40,038 nt of DNA, taken from NCBI GenBank assembly GCA_020630195.1, contig JAHDBV010000010.1:38665-78702 (forward strand), read 5' to 3'. The notes under the pieces are model-generated. The model did no database searches and was not told the origin of the DNA. It worked only from the letters and a program-made list of their open reading frames with translations. Made by a program: the position numbers and the translations under genes. Origin of the DNA: Acidimicrobiales bacterium (lineage in GTDB: Bacteria; Actinomycetota; Acidimicrobiia; Acidimicrobiales; SZUA-35). The stretch's first letter is position 1; each line of letters opens with the position of its first letter. Shown piece by piece: positions 24,861-34,245 of the stretch.

Positions 24861-26149
24861 CGACGATCGCACCGCCCGAGGCCACCACCTCGACGCCGAC
24901 CCGCCGCAAGCGCCGGACCAACGACGCCGAGGGACGGGCCTTCGACTACCGGGCCATCGACCCCACCGGGGAGATCCGGTCCGGGCGGATGACGTCGGAC
25001 TCCCAGGACGACGCCGTGGCCCGGCTCCGCCGGCTCGGTCTGCGACCCGTACGGGTCCGCCCCGCCAAGCGGGACCTCGCCGGCGCCGACCTCTCGGTGC
25101 CGGGGTTCGGGGCCAAGGTGAAGCCGGCGGAGCTCGCCGTGCTCGCCCGCCAGTTCGCCACGATGGTGAGTGCCGGTGTGCCGTTGTTGCGCTCGCTCCA
25201 CGTGCTGTCGTCCCAGTCGGACAACAAGCTGCTCGAGTCGACACTCGGCCAGGTCCGCACCGACATCGAGGCCGGCGACGCACTCAGTGTCGCCATCGGC
25301 CGCCATCCCAAGGTCTTCGACCACTTCTTCGTGTCGATGGTCCGGGCCGGTGAAGCCGCCGGTGCGCTCGACGTCGTGCTGCTCCAGCTCGCCGCCACGC
25401 TCGAGAAGCAGGTCGGGGTGCGCCAGAAGATCCGTTCCGCTCTCGCCTACCCGGCGGCCGTGCTCGTCATGATCGTCGGGGTCATCACGGCGATGCTCGT
25501 GTTCGTGGTGCCGATCTTCTCCGGCATCTACGACGACCTCGGTGGCACGTTGCCGTTGCCCACCCAGATCCTCGTCAACATCTCCGATCTGCTCACCAAA
25601 CGACTCCCGTTCGTGTTGCTCGCCGTCGGGATCACCGTCATCGCGGTGCGGCGCTACATCCGCACCGATGGTGGCCGGCTCCGGTGGCACCGGGTGGCCC
25701 TCAAGCTGCCCCTCGTCGGGGCCCTCCTCCAGAAGTCGGCGATCGCTCGGTTCGGGCGCACGATGTCGGTGTTGACCCGGGCCGGGGTGCCGGTGCTCGG
25801 CACGCTGCGGATCACGTCCGAGACGATCGGCAACGCCGTGATCGAACGGGCCGTGAGCGACTGCGAGGACGCGGTCCGCCGTGGTGAGGCGATCGGGCCG
25901 AACCTGGCCCGCCACGAGATCTTCCCGCCGATGGTCGTGCAGCTCGTGACCGTGGGCGAGGAGACCGGTGCCCTCGATCAGATGCTCGACATCGTCGGCA
26001 CCTCCTTCGAAGAGGAGGTGGACGCGTCCGTGGCCGGGTTCTCGGCACTGATCGAGCCGCTGCTCATGGCCGTCATCGGCGTGATCGTCGGCGGCATGGT
26101 GATCGCGCTCTACCTCCCGATGTTCCGCATCATCGATCTCGTCCAATGA
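24857..26149 (+). CDS. pilC: Type IV pilus platform protein PilC (GspF family)
   Basis: A 430-residue polytopic membrane protein that couples the PilB/PilT motors to pilus assembly. The N-terminal segment AFDYRAIDPTGEIRSG is the standard PilC/GspF opening, followed by two T2SSF domains (about 100-225 and 300-425), each with LARQFATMVSAGVPLLRSLH or an equivalent GRTMSVLTRAGVPVLGTL. Three membrane helices are visible (near 197-221, 250-270 and the C-terminus). The ATG overlaps the pilT stop (ATGA). The gene is followed by a structured 141-bp leader before pilA. Confidence 0.95.
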   Translation: MTTIAPPEATTSTPTRRKRRTNDAEGRAFDYRAIDPTGEIRSGRMTSDSQDDAVARLRRLGLRPVRVRPAKRDLAGADLSVPGFGAKVKPAELAVLARQFATMVSAGVPLLRSLHVLSSQSDNKLLESTLGQVRTDIEAGDALSVAIGRHPKVFDHFFVSMVRAGEAAGALDVVLLQLAATLEKQVGVRQKIRSALAYPAAVLVMIVGVITAMLVFVVPIFSGIYDDLGGTLPLPTQILVNISDLLTKRLPFVLLAVGITVIAVRRYIRTDGGRLRWHRVALKLPLVGALLQKSAIARFGRTMSVLTRAGVPVLGTLRITSETIGNAVIERAVSDCEDAVRRGEAIGPNLARHEIFPPMVVQLVTVGEETGALDQMLDIVGTSFEEEVDASVAGFSALIEPLLMAVIGVIVGGMVIALYLPMFRIIDLVQ

Positions 26150-26154
26150 TCCGT

Positions 26155-26229
26155 CCGGCCCGAGACGGTGCCGGGGGAATCCGCCTCTGAATGAGTCGGG
26201 CGGCCCATCGCCCGCAGGAGATGTCCTCC
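26155..26229 (+). promoter_or_regulatory. Structured leader upstream of pilA (three hairpins)
   Basis: Three consecutive hairpins lie between pilC and pilA: 26155-26174 (CCGGC/GCCGG with inner CCG/CGG), 26197-26214 (CGGGCG/CGCCCG, 6-nt loop) and 26217-26229 (GGAG/CTCC). The last covers an AGGAG that would serve an alternative ATG at 26231. The leader may limit readthrough from pilC or control pilin translation. No known riboswitch consensus was found. Confidence 0.4.
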
Positions 26230-26276
26230 GATGGGAACGAGCGGGAGCCAGCCGGTGCCCGACGACGGAACCAATC

Positions 26277-26281
26277 AGGAG
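26277..26281 (+). promoter_or_regulatory. Ribosome binding site deciding the pilA start
   Basis: AGGAG lies 9 nt before the ATG at 26291, supporting the short-leader pilin start. Confidence 0.65.
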
Positions 26282-26290
26282 AACCACCAC

Positions 26291-26764
26291 ATGCAAGCTG
26301 CGATCCAGCGCCGCCGTGAGGAGTCCGGTTTCACCCTGGTCGAGGTGATGGTGGTCGTTCTGATCATCGGCATCCTCCTCGCCATCGGTGTTCCCACCTT
26401 CCTCGGAGCCCGGACCCGGGCTCAGGACCGTGCCGCCCAGACCTCGCTCCGGACGGCCCAGACCACCGCCATGGTCATCTACACCGACGACGCCGAGTTC
26501 GTCGACGCCACCGTCGCCCAGATGCGCCGGGCCGAGCCGGAGATCACCTGGCTCGACGGCACGACCGCCTCGGACACCCCGAACTCGGTCTCGATCTCGG
26601 TCGACGCCACGGGCCTCAACTGGGGCGCCGCCTCCATGTCCGACTCGGGCATGTGCCACTTCATCCGTCTCCGTGAGAACGGCGACACCCGCTACGGCCG
26701 CACCACCAACGCCGCGGCCTGCACCGGCGACACCGCCCTCCGGGTGGGTGCCCAGAGCTGGTGA
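26291..26764 (+). CDS. pilA: Major type IV pilin PilA
   Basis: A 157-residue type IVa-type prepilin. A 13-residue basic leader (MQAAIQRRREESG) precedes the cleavage site G|FTLVEVMVVVLIIGILLAIG with Glu at +5. The long N-terminal helix continues to TAQTTAMVIY, and the globular head ends with two cysteines (in GMCHFI and AACTGD) that would form the D-region disulfide. It is the only canonical FTLVE prepilin in the window and lies last in the plus-strand pilT-pilC-pilA group, so it is taken as the major subunit. An upstream in-frame ATG at 26231, also with AGGAG, would give a 33-residue leader. Confidence 0.92.
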   Translation: MQAAIQRRREESGFTLVEVMVVVLIIGILLAIGVPTFLGARTRAQDRAAQTSLRTAQTTAMVIYTDDAEFVDATVAQMRRAEPEITWLDGTTASDTPNSVSISVDATGLNWGAASMSDSGMCHFIRLRENGDTRYGRTTNAAACTGDTALRVGAQSW

Positions 26765-26769
26765 TCCCC

Positions 26770-26834
26770 CGATCCGCCGCTCGGCGGATCGACACCCGAG
26801 CTCGTTCGACGGCGACCCTGCGGGGTCGCCGTCG
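26770..26834. terminator. Two adjacent hairpins between pilA and the opposing transporter gene
   Basis: Hairpin one pairs 26770-26778 with 26783-26791 (9 bp, GCTC loop). Hairpin two pairs 26807-26818 with 26823-26834 (12 bp, TGCG loop). Both stems are perfect. They end 13 bp before the stop of the convergent transporter gene, so they probably terminate both transcripts. No T run follows. Confidence 0.65.
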
Positions 26835-26846
26835 GCGCGTCCGGGC

Positions 26847-27674
26847 TCAGGTGAGGGCGATCAGCACGGTGCCGAGGATGGCTCCGGCGATGCCGAGCGC
26901 CTGCCACCACCGGATCTCGTCGCCGTCGAAGGTGGTCGCCAGCACGACGACCACCGCCGGGTAGGTCGAGGCGACCACCGACACCGTGCCGAGATCGCCG
27001 AGCTGGGCACCGAGCACCCAGGCGGCCATCCCGACCCCACCGGCGATGCCACCGCCCACACCGAACCGGCGGACACCGGGCGGCAGCACCGGAGCGACGC
27101 CACGCCGGAGCGCGACCGCGACCATCGCGAGGAAGCCCGTGAAGCGTTGTGCGACCGCGGGCCAGACCCCGGACGCCTCGGCCGTGTCGGCGGCGAGGGC
27201 GACGGCGAGGCCGAGGAAGAGCCCGCCGGCGATCGCCATGATCACGCCGGTCCGAGCGGCGGCGCCGAGCCGGTTGTTGACCGAACACAGCGCCATCGAC
27301 GCCAGTGCGACCACGCAACCGACCAGGGCGAGGGGTTCCAGCTCGGCCCCGCCGATGAGGTCCCAGGCCAGCGGCACCAGGGCGGCCATGACCGCCGCGA
27401 TCGGTGCGGCGATCGACGACGACGAGTCGGCCATGGCCCGGTAGAGGATCGACAGGCCGACGGCGATCGACACGCCCGAGGCCGCGCCGGCGACGAGGTC
27501 GGGTCCGAGCAGTTCGTGGCCGAGGACCAGTGCGAGCGGCATGGTCGCGGCGACGCCGATGATCATCTGCGTGGCGACGTGGGACACGGCATCGGCACGC
27601 TTCGCGCTGGCCCGTCCGAACGTGTCGGAGAAGCCGATGAAGAGGCTGGCGACGATGCCGAGGAGGACGGGCAC
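26847..27674 (-). CDS. EamA/DMT-family transporter
   Basis: A 275-residue membrane protein with about ten helices in two repeats, typical of the drug/metabolite transporter superfamily (EamA). Repeats begin at VLLGIVASLFIGFSDTFGR and GVIMAIAGGLFLGLAVALA, and the ends of both read like EamA terminal helices (LALVGCVVALASMALC; WQALGIAGAILGTVLIAL). The start is GTG. It lies 9 bp after the preceding transporter on the same strand, so the two could form a heteromeric or paralogous pair. Substrate unknown. Confidence 0.85.
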   Translation of the reverse strand: MPVLLGIVASLFIGFSDTFGRASAKRADAVSHVATQMIIGVAATMPLALVLGHELLGPDLVAGAASGVSIAVGLSILYRAMADSSSSIAAPIAAVMAALVPLAWDLIGGAELEPLALVGCVVALASMALCSVNNRLGAAARTGVIMAIAGGLFLGLAVALAADTAEASGVWPAVAQRFTGFLAMVAVALRRGVAPVLPPGVRRFGVGGGIAGGVGMAAWVLGAQLGDLGTVSVVASTYPAVVVVLATTFDGDEIRWWQALGIAGAILGTVLIALT

Positions 27675-27683
27675 CCGCGCACC

Positions 27684-28574
27684 CTAGGAGCGTGGGTCGG
27701 CCGGTGTTCGCAGAACGAGCCACACTCCCACGGCCGACACCGCGAGGGCGGCCACCGCCGCGGCGCCGATCGGGTCGCCGAAGAGCACGAACGCCTCGAT
27801 CGCCGAGAGTGGTGGGGTGAGGAACACGAGCGCCGAGACCCGGCTGGCCTCACCGCGCTGGAGCAGCCACAACATCAGCAGCGTGGAGCCGAACGAGAGC
27901 ATCACGACCGCCCACACCATGGCGAACACGGCGAGTGGGGTGACGGTGATCGGTTCCCGTTCGATCGTGAGCGCGAGGACGGCGAAGGCGGCGGCCGAGG
28001 CGAGGTACTGCGAGCCCGTGCCGCCGAGCAGTGGCACACCGACGTTGTGCCGCCGTTGCCACAACGTGCCGCCGACGATGCCGAGCAGCGAGACGATCGA
28101 CACGACCCAGGAGACGGTGGGCACGACCACGTTCTGCCCGCTGGTCTGGTCGACGGTGAACCACACCACCCCGGCGAAGCCGAGGACCACACCGACCCAC
28201 TGGATCGACCGGACACGCTCACCGAGCAGACGGGCGGCGAGGAGCGCGACGAGGACCGGTTGGAGTCCGGCGATCAGCGACGACAACGAGGCGGTCATGC
28301 CCCGGTCGATCGCCACCCACACCCCACCGAGATAGGCCACGTGCATGCCCATCGCGGTGATCGCACTCGAGCGGTGCTCGGCGCGGGTGAGGCGACGCTC
28401 CCGCCTCGGCGCCACGAGGCTGAGCACGACCCCGGCGATGGTGAGCCGGACGGCGAGGAACGCGAGCGGACCGTTGTCGTCGGTGGCGTAGCGGGCCGAG
28501 ATGAACCCGGTCGACCAGAACAGGACGAACAGCCCCGGGGCGAGTGCCGGGAGCAGCCGCCCGAGGCGGGTCAC
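27684..28574 (-). CDS. EamA/DMT-family transporter
   Basis: A 296-residue integral membrane protein with about ten helices. The first repeat begins [19 protein letters not shown], a common opening of EamA exporters, with [19 protein letters not shown] and [19 protein letters not shown] in the helix 3-4 area. The second repeat ends with [19 protein letters not shown]. The GTG start overlaps the pgi stop (GTGA), so translation is coupled; a longer reading upstream would lie inside pgi. Substrate unknown; metabolite or amino-acid export is typical for the family. Confidence 0.87.
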   Translation of the reverse strand: MTRLGRLLPALAPGLFVLFWSTGFISARYATDDNGPLAFLAVRLTIAGVVLSLVAPRRERRLTRAEHRSSAITAMGMHVAYLGGVWVAIDRGMTASLSSLIAGLQPVLVALLAARLLGERVRSIQWVGVVLGFAGVVWFTVDQTSGQNVVVPTVSWVVSIVSLLGIVGGTLWQRRHNVGVPLLGGTGSQYLASAAAFAVLALTIEREPITVTPLAVFAMVWAVVMLSFGSTLLMLWLLQRGEASRVSALVFLTPPLSAIEAFVLFGDPIGAAAVAALAVSAVGVWLVLRTPADPRS

Positions 28575-30262
28575 CCGAGTCGGGTTCGGCGCGCCACCCG
28601 GTACCGCTCGACGAGGGCGTTGGTGGAGCTGTCGTGCCCGGTCACCGGGGCAGCATCGTCGCTCTGGATCTCGGCCACCAGTCGTTTCGCGAGCACCTTG
28701 CCGAGCTCGACGCCCCACTGGTCGAAGCTGTTGATGCCCCAGATCACGCCCTGGACGAACACCTTGTGCTCGTAGAGCGCCACGAGCTGGCCGAGGACGT
28801 GGGGGGTCAGCTTCGGCGCCAGGATCGTCGACGTCGGTCGGTTGCCGGGGAACGTCTTGTGGGCGACGAGACGCTCCTCGACGCCCTCGGCCCGCACCTC
28901 GTCGGCGGTCTTGCCGAAGGCGAGGGCTTCGGTCTGGGCGAAGAGGTTGGCCATGAGCAGGTCGTGGTGTTCCCCGATGGCGTGGTGGGGTTCGAGGACA
29001 CCGATGAAGTCGGCCGGCACCACGGTCGTGCCCTGGTGGAGCAACTGGTAGAACGCGTGCTGGCCGTTGGTGCCGGGTTCACCCCAGACGATCGGCCCGG
29101 TCTCGCCGATCACGGGCGATCCGTCGACGCGGATCCGCTTGCCGTTCGACTCCATGTCGAGCTGCTGCAGGTAGGCCGGGAAGCGGGCGAGGTCGTTCAC
29201 GTAGGGCAGGACGGCGAGCGTGGCGAGGTCCGCGATGTTGCGGTACCAGACGCCGAGCAGGCCCATGACCATCGGGAGATTCCGGGCCGGCTCCGCGGTC
29301 AGGAAGTGCTCGTCCATGGTCCGGAATCCCTCGAGCATCTCGTTGAACGCATCGGGGCCGATGGCGATCATCAGGCTCATGCCGATGGCGGAGTCGAAGC
29401 TGTAGCGACCACCCACCCAGTCCCAGAAGCCGAACATGTTGTCGGTGTCGATGCCGAACGCGGCGACACCCTCGGCGTTGGTGGACAGGGCGAGGAAGTG
29501 CTTCGCCACGGCGGCCTCGTCGCCGGTGTGGGCGACGAGGCGAGCCCGCGCCTCGCGGGCGTTGGCGAGGGTCTCCTGGGTGGTGAAGGTCTTCGAGGCG
29601 ACGATGAACAGGGTCTCGTCGAGGTCGACACCCCGCAGTGCCTCGCCGAGGTCGTCGCCGTCGACGTTGGAGACGAACCGGGTGTCGATGTGGTCGGCGG
29701 CGAACGCGGCGAGGGCGGTGGTGGCCATCACCGGACCGAGGTCGGACCCGCCGATGCCGATGTTGATGACCGTGCGGATCGGGCGCCCGGCGTGGCCGGT
29801 CCACTCACCGGAGCGGATCCGGTCGGCGGTCTCGGCCATCCGGCCGAGCACCTCGTGCACGTCGTCGACGACGTTGTGGTCGGGCTCGTCGGCATCGGAC
29901 ATGACGGCGTCGGCCGGGGCCCGGAGTGCCGTGTGCAGCACCGCGCGGTCTTCGGTCGAGTTGATGTGTTCACCGGCGAACATCGCGTCGCGCCGCCCCG
30001 CCACGTCGGTCTCGGCGGCGAGCGCAGTGAGCAGCGCCATCGTGTCGGCGCCGATGAGGTGCTTCGAGTAGTCGAGCAGCAGATCGCCACCTTCGATCGT
30101 CATGGCCTCGGCCCGCTCGGGGTCGTTGGCGAAGGCGGTGCGGAGATCGACCTCGCCCAGCTGGGCGGCATGGGCGACGAGGGCGTTCCAGGCCGGTGTG
30201 TCGGGCACGACGGGCCCGGTCGAGATGTCGGTGGTGGCAGCAGCAGCGTCGTTCACGGTCAC
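28571..30262 (-). CDS. pgi: Glucose-6-phosphate isomerase
   Basis: Interconverts glucose 6-phosphate and fructose 6-phosphate in the cytoplasm. About 563 residues, in line with the large bacterial form. Both signatures are clear: [17 protein letters not shown] (about 281-297) and [17 protein letters not shown] near the C-terminus. [11 protein letters not shown] forms the phosphate loop. Catalytic Glu is in GEPGTNGQH (395) and the ring-opening His corresponds to His426. The start is uncertain: GTG at 30262 or 30256, or an ATG at 30295, all giving an intact enzyme. It is followed by two coupled EamA transporters. Confidence 0.97.
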   Translation of the reverse strand: MTVNDAAAATTDISTGPVVPDTPAWNALVAHAAQLGEVDLRTAFANDPERAEAMTIEGGDLLLDYSKHLIGADTMALLTALAAETDVAGRRDAMFAGEHINSTEDRAVLHTALRAPADAVMSDADEPDHNVVDDVHEVLGRMAETADRIRSGEWTGHAGRPIRTVINIGIGGSDLGPVMATTALAAFAADHIDTRFVSNVDGDDLGEALRGVDLDETLFIVASKTFTTQETLANAREARARLVAHTGDEAAVAKHFLALSTNAEGVAAFGIDTDNMFGFWDWVGGRYSFDSAIGMSLMIAIGPDAFNEMLEGFRTMDEHFLTAEPARNLPMVMGLLGVWYRNIADLATLAVLPYVNDLARFPAYLQQLDMESNGKRIRVDGSPVIGETGPIVWGEPGTNGQHAFYQLLHQGTTVVPADFIGVLEPHHAIGEHHDLLMANLFAQTEALAFGKTADEVRAEGVEERLVAHKTFPGNRPTSTILAPKLTPHVLGQLVALYEHKVFVQGVIWGINSFDQWGVELGKVLAKRLVAEIQSDDAAPVTGHDSSTNALVERYRVARRTRLG

Positions 30263-30385
30263 AGTCTGTCCAACCCCGCTCCCCGACCCGGCCATCCCCC
30301 TCGGGCCTCGGGATCCCGACCGGGTGGTCCGGGCCGCCGTCCCGGATCCGGGGCGGGTCGGCGCGCACGTCGGACCGGGAATTCC

Positions 30386-30412
30386 TTGACGTCGGGAACC
30401 GTCGCCTAGGGT
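30386..30412 (+). promoter_or_regulatory. Sigma-A type promoter of the acyl-CoA dehydrogenase gene
   Basis: TTGACG and TAGGGT are separated by 15 bp, with the -10 ending 34 bp before the start codon. The spacing is a little short, but both boxes fit the housekeeping actinobacterial consensus and the region is a divergent intergenic gap. Confidence 0.5.
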
Positions 30413-30446
30413 CGCAGCCGTTCGCACACGCCTTCGAGGGGGACCC

Positions 30447-31781
<1,335 letters not shown>

Positions 31782-31814
31782 CCGCCCAGCGTTCACAGAC
31801 CTGACGTCCGGGCG

Positions 31815-31850
31815 CCCCCGGTGCCACCATCCGGTGGTGCCGGGGGTGTT
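31815..31850 (+). terminator. Hairpin after the acyl-CoA dehydrogenase gene
   Basis: A 14-bp stem (31815-31828 with 31833-31846) containing two G-U pairs and an ATCC loop, followed by TGTT. It lies 33 bp after the stop and before the next ribosome binding site. Probable terminator without a long T run. Confidence 0.55.
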
Positions 31851-31935
31851 CCGCGTCCGGCGGCCCGATGATCGTCCACCGGCCGACGCCGACCCCCCGC
31901 TCCACACCCTCGACGAAGCAGCTCCGGAGATTCCG

Positions 31936-32910
31936 ATGACCACCCCACCCGGCAAGGCCCCGAGCACCCACTCGGCGGTGCCCGATCCCCGCAACGCCGA
32001 GATCCTGATCTCGATCAACGGTGACCTGGTGCCCCGGGCCGAGGCGAAGATCTCGGTGTTCGACTCCGGCTTCCTCGTGGGCGACGGCATCTGGGAGGGC
32101 ATCCGCCTCCATCACGGGGAGCTCGCGTTCCTCGATCGGCATCTCGATCGGCTCTTCGGTGGGATGGAGCAGGTCTCGCTCGACCCCGGGCTCGACCGGG
32201 CGGGGATGACCGCGACGATCGAGGCGCTGCTGGCCGCCAACGGGATGGTCGACGACGTGCATGTGCGGGTGATGGTGACCCGGGGCGACAAGGTCACTCC
32301 GTCGCAGCATCCGTCGAACTGTGTCGGCCCGCCGAACATCGTGATCATCGCCGAACACAAACGGGCCGATCCGACCGTGCGGGATCGCGGGATCTCGCTG
32401 GCGACGGTGTCGGTCCGTCGTCCGCCGCCCGACACCCTCGATCAGCGGCTCAACTGTCACTCGAAGCTGCACGAGGTGGTCGCCCTCGTCGAGGCGACGA
32501 ATGCCGGCGCCGACGAGGCCCTGATGCTCGACACCACCGGTGCGGTGGCGACCTGCAATGCGACCAACTTCTTCTGCGTGCGCAACACCTCCGGCACACC
32601 GGGCGACGGTGGCTCCGCCGAGGTGTGGACGTCGACCGCGTTGCACTCGTTGCCGGGCATCACCCGGGCCGTGGTGTGTGAGGTGGCGGCCGCCGCCGGC
32701 CTCGTGGTCCACGAAGCGCCGTTCACCATCGACGACGTGTACGCCGCCGAGGAGTGTTTCGTCACGGGAACCTTCGGTGGGCTCACCCCGGTCCACACAC
32801 TCGACGGCGTCGACTTCCCCCGCCGAGCCTGGACCGACCATCTCCGCTCGCTCTACGACACCGCCGTGGGCGCCGACGTCGAGGCGCGAATCTCCCGGCG
32901 CCGGGGCTGA
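31936..32910 (+). CDS. Class IV aminotransferase-like protein (BCAT/DAT fold), atypical active site
   Basis: A 324-residue PLP-fold type IV protein. Family features are SVFDSGFLVGDGIWEGIR (40-57), FLDRHLDRLF, MVTRGDK, EALMLDTTGAV (195-204) and FVTGTFGGLTPV (275-286). The region that should hold the PLP lysine reads DQRLNCHSKLHEVV; the usual lysine column (before LN in DAT or GGN in BCAT) carries Arg/Asn and the only lysine is Lys177 in HSK. The pyridine-binding glutamate column is Thr206 (VATCNATNFF). It may belong to a distinct subfamily that uses another lysine, or may not be an aminotransferase. The ATG has GGAGA 6 nt upstream. It leads a GNAT and sulfotransferase-like operon. Confidence 0.85.
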   Translation: MTTPPGKAPSTHSAVPDPRNAEILISINGDLVPRAEAKISVFDSGFLVGDGIWEGIRLHHGELAFLDRHLDRLFGGMEQVSLDPGLDRAGMTATIEALLAANGMVDDVHVRVMVTRGDKVTPSQHPSNCVGPPNIVIIAEHKRADPTVRDRGISLATVSVRRPPPDTLDQRLNCHSKLHEVVALVEATNAGADEALMLDTTGAVATCNATNFFCVRNTSGTPGDGGSAEVWTSTALHSLPGITRAVVCEVAAAAGLVVHEAPFTIDDVYAAEECFVTGTFGGLTPVHTLDGVDFPRRAWTDHLRSLYDTAVGADVEARISRRRG

Positions 32911-32932
32911 CCGCTCCCCTACGGTCGCCGTG

Positions 32933-33508
32933 ATGTCGCTGGGAGCGTCGTGGAACGACGGGGTGCTCGAGACCGAACGGCTCCTCTGGCGCCCTCCGGT
33001 CGAGGCGGACCGCGCAGCCTTCGTCGCGCTCTTTCTCGATCCCGAGTTCACCGTCTATGCGAATCCCGAGGACACCAGCTCCGCCGACGAACGGTTCGAC
33101 CGGATGCTCGAGTTCGCCGCCGCCGTGCCGTTCGCGAAGGGGCCGATCATCGAGCGGTCGAGCGGAGCGATCGTCGGCTACACCGGGGTGTGGCGTGAGG
33201 AGCTGTTCGGCGTCGACCGCCTCGAGTGGGGCTGGCGCCTCACGCCGTCGGCCCGAGGTCGGGGGTACGCCACCGAGGCCGGCCTCGCGCTGTTGGCCGA
33301 GGCCGACCGTCAGGTCGACGGTGAGATGGTCTGCATCATCGACCACACGAACGTGGCGTCCCGACGGGTCGCTGTGAAGCTCGGCTTCGAACACTGGTGC
33401 GACCATCGCTGGGACGGTGACCCGAACGTGTACGAACTGTTGACCCGCCCGATCGGACGGGGCGGCGCTCCCCTGCTCAATCCTCTGCCGAGCCACCGGA
33501 TCGGCTGA
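32933..33508 (+). CDS. GNAT-family N-acetyltransferase
   Basis: A 191-residue RimJ/RimL-like acetyltransferase. The opening LETERLLWRPPVEADRAAF and the acetyl-CoA pyrophosphate loop ARGRGYATEAG (107-117) with the following HTNVASRRVAVKLGFEHW are the standard motifs. It should acetylate an amine on a small molecule or protein. It begins 22 bp after the aminotransferase stop, and its own stop overlaps the next ATG by 1 nt (TGATG), so the three genes form an operon. A GTG one codon upstream is an equivalent start. Confidence 0.9.
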   Translation: MSLGASWNDGVLETERLLWRPPVEADRAAFVALFLDPEFTVYANPEDTSSADERFDRMLEFAAAVPFAKGPIIERSSGAIVGYTGVWREELFGVDRLEWGWRLTPSARGRGYATEAGLALLAEADRQVDGEMVCIIDHTNVASRRVAVKLGFEHWCDHRWDGDPNVYELLTRPIGRGGAPLLNPLPSHRIG

Positions 33509-34230
33509 TGGGCCGCTGGATCAACATCTGGTCGGGGCCGCGGAACATCTCCACCGCGCTCATGTACTCGTTCGCCCAGCGGGCCGACACCGACGTGCTC
33601 GACGAACCGCTGTACGCCCACTATCTCGCCACCACCGGTCGGGAGCATCCGGGTCGAGACGACGTGCTCGCCGCGCAACCACATGACGGTGACGGGGTCC
33701 TCCGGGCCCTGGCCGAGACGGCTGCGGCGCTGCCGTCGGGCCGGGTGCTCGTGTGTAAGCAGATGGCCCATCACCTGGTCGGCGTCGATCGCTCGTTGCT
33801 CGCCCCCGCCACCAATGTGCTTCTCACCCGGGACCCCGGCGACATGCTCCGCTCGCTGTCGATCCAGCTGCCGGACGCGACGCTGGCCGACACCGGGCTG
33901 GAGATGTTGGTGGCACTCGCCGACGACATCGTCACCGCCGGCGCTCGACCCGTGGTGCTCGATTCGGCGGTGCTGCTCGCCGACCCACCGACGGTGCTGG
34001 CCGGGTTCTGCGAGTCGCTCGGGTTGTCGGCCGACCCGGCCATGTCGTCGTGGCCCGCAGGCCCCAAGCCCTACGACGGCGTCTGGGCCGAGCACTGGTA
34101 CGAGCGGGTGTGGGCCTCCACCGGCTTCGCCCGCCCAGAACCCCGGGACCGGACGCTCGACGAGCGTCTTCGTGCCGTCCTCACCGAGGCTGAGCTCCTC
34201 CACACCCGGTTGCTTGCGCTCGCCGCCTGA
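33508..34230 (+). CDS. P-loop sulfotransferase-like protein
   Basis: A 240-residue protein resembling the sulfotransferase-like P-loop family. The N-terminal WINIWSGPRNISTALMYSFA holds the 5'-phosphosulfate-type loop (SGPRNISTAL), followed by RADTDVLDEPLYAHYLA. A central LLTRDPGDMLRSLSIQ fits the 3'-phosphate motif region (RDP). In plants a very similar domain is fused to a class IV aminotransferase-like domain; here the aminotransferase gene lies two genes upstream. Natural substrate is unknown, and true sulfotransfer activity is not assured. It is convergent with the HNH gene. Confidence 0.82.
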   Translation: MGRWINIWSGPRNISTALMYSFAQRADTDVLDEPLYAHYLATTGREHPGRDDVLAAQPHDGDGVLRALAETAAALPSGRVLVCKQMAHHLVGVDRSLLAPATNVLLTRDPGDMLRSLSIQLPDATLADTGLEMLVALADDIVTAGARPVVLDSAVLLADPPTVLAGFCESLGLSADPAMSSWPAGPKPYDGVWAEHWYERVWASTGFARPEPRDRTLDERLRAVLTEAELLHTRLLALAA

Positions 34231-34245
34231 CACCCACGGCATCCG

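Noticed and set aside
26150-26290. Possible cyclic di-GMP-I (GEMM) riboswitch before pilA, because AGCCGGTGCCCGA resembles the 3' end of the GEMM consensus
   Set aside because: The other required core elements (GGCAAACC-like and GACGCAAAGCC-like segments, tetraloop and receptor) are missing.
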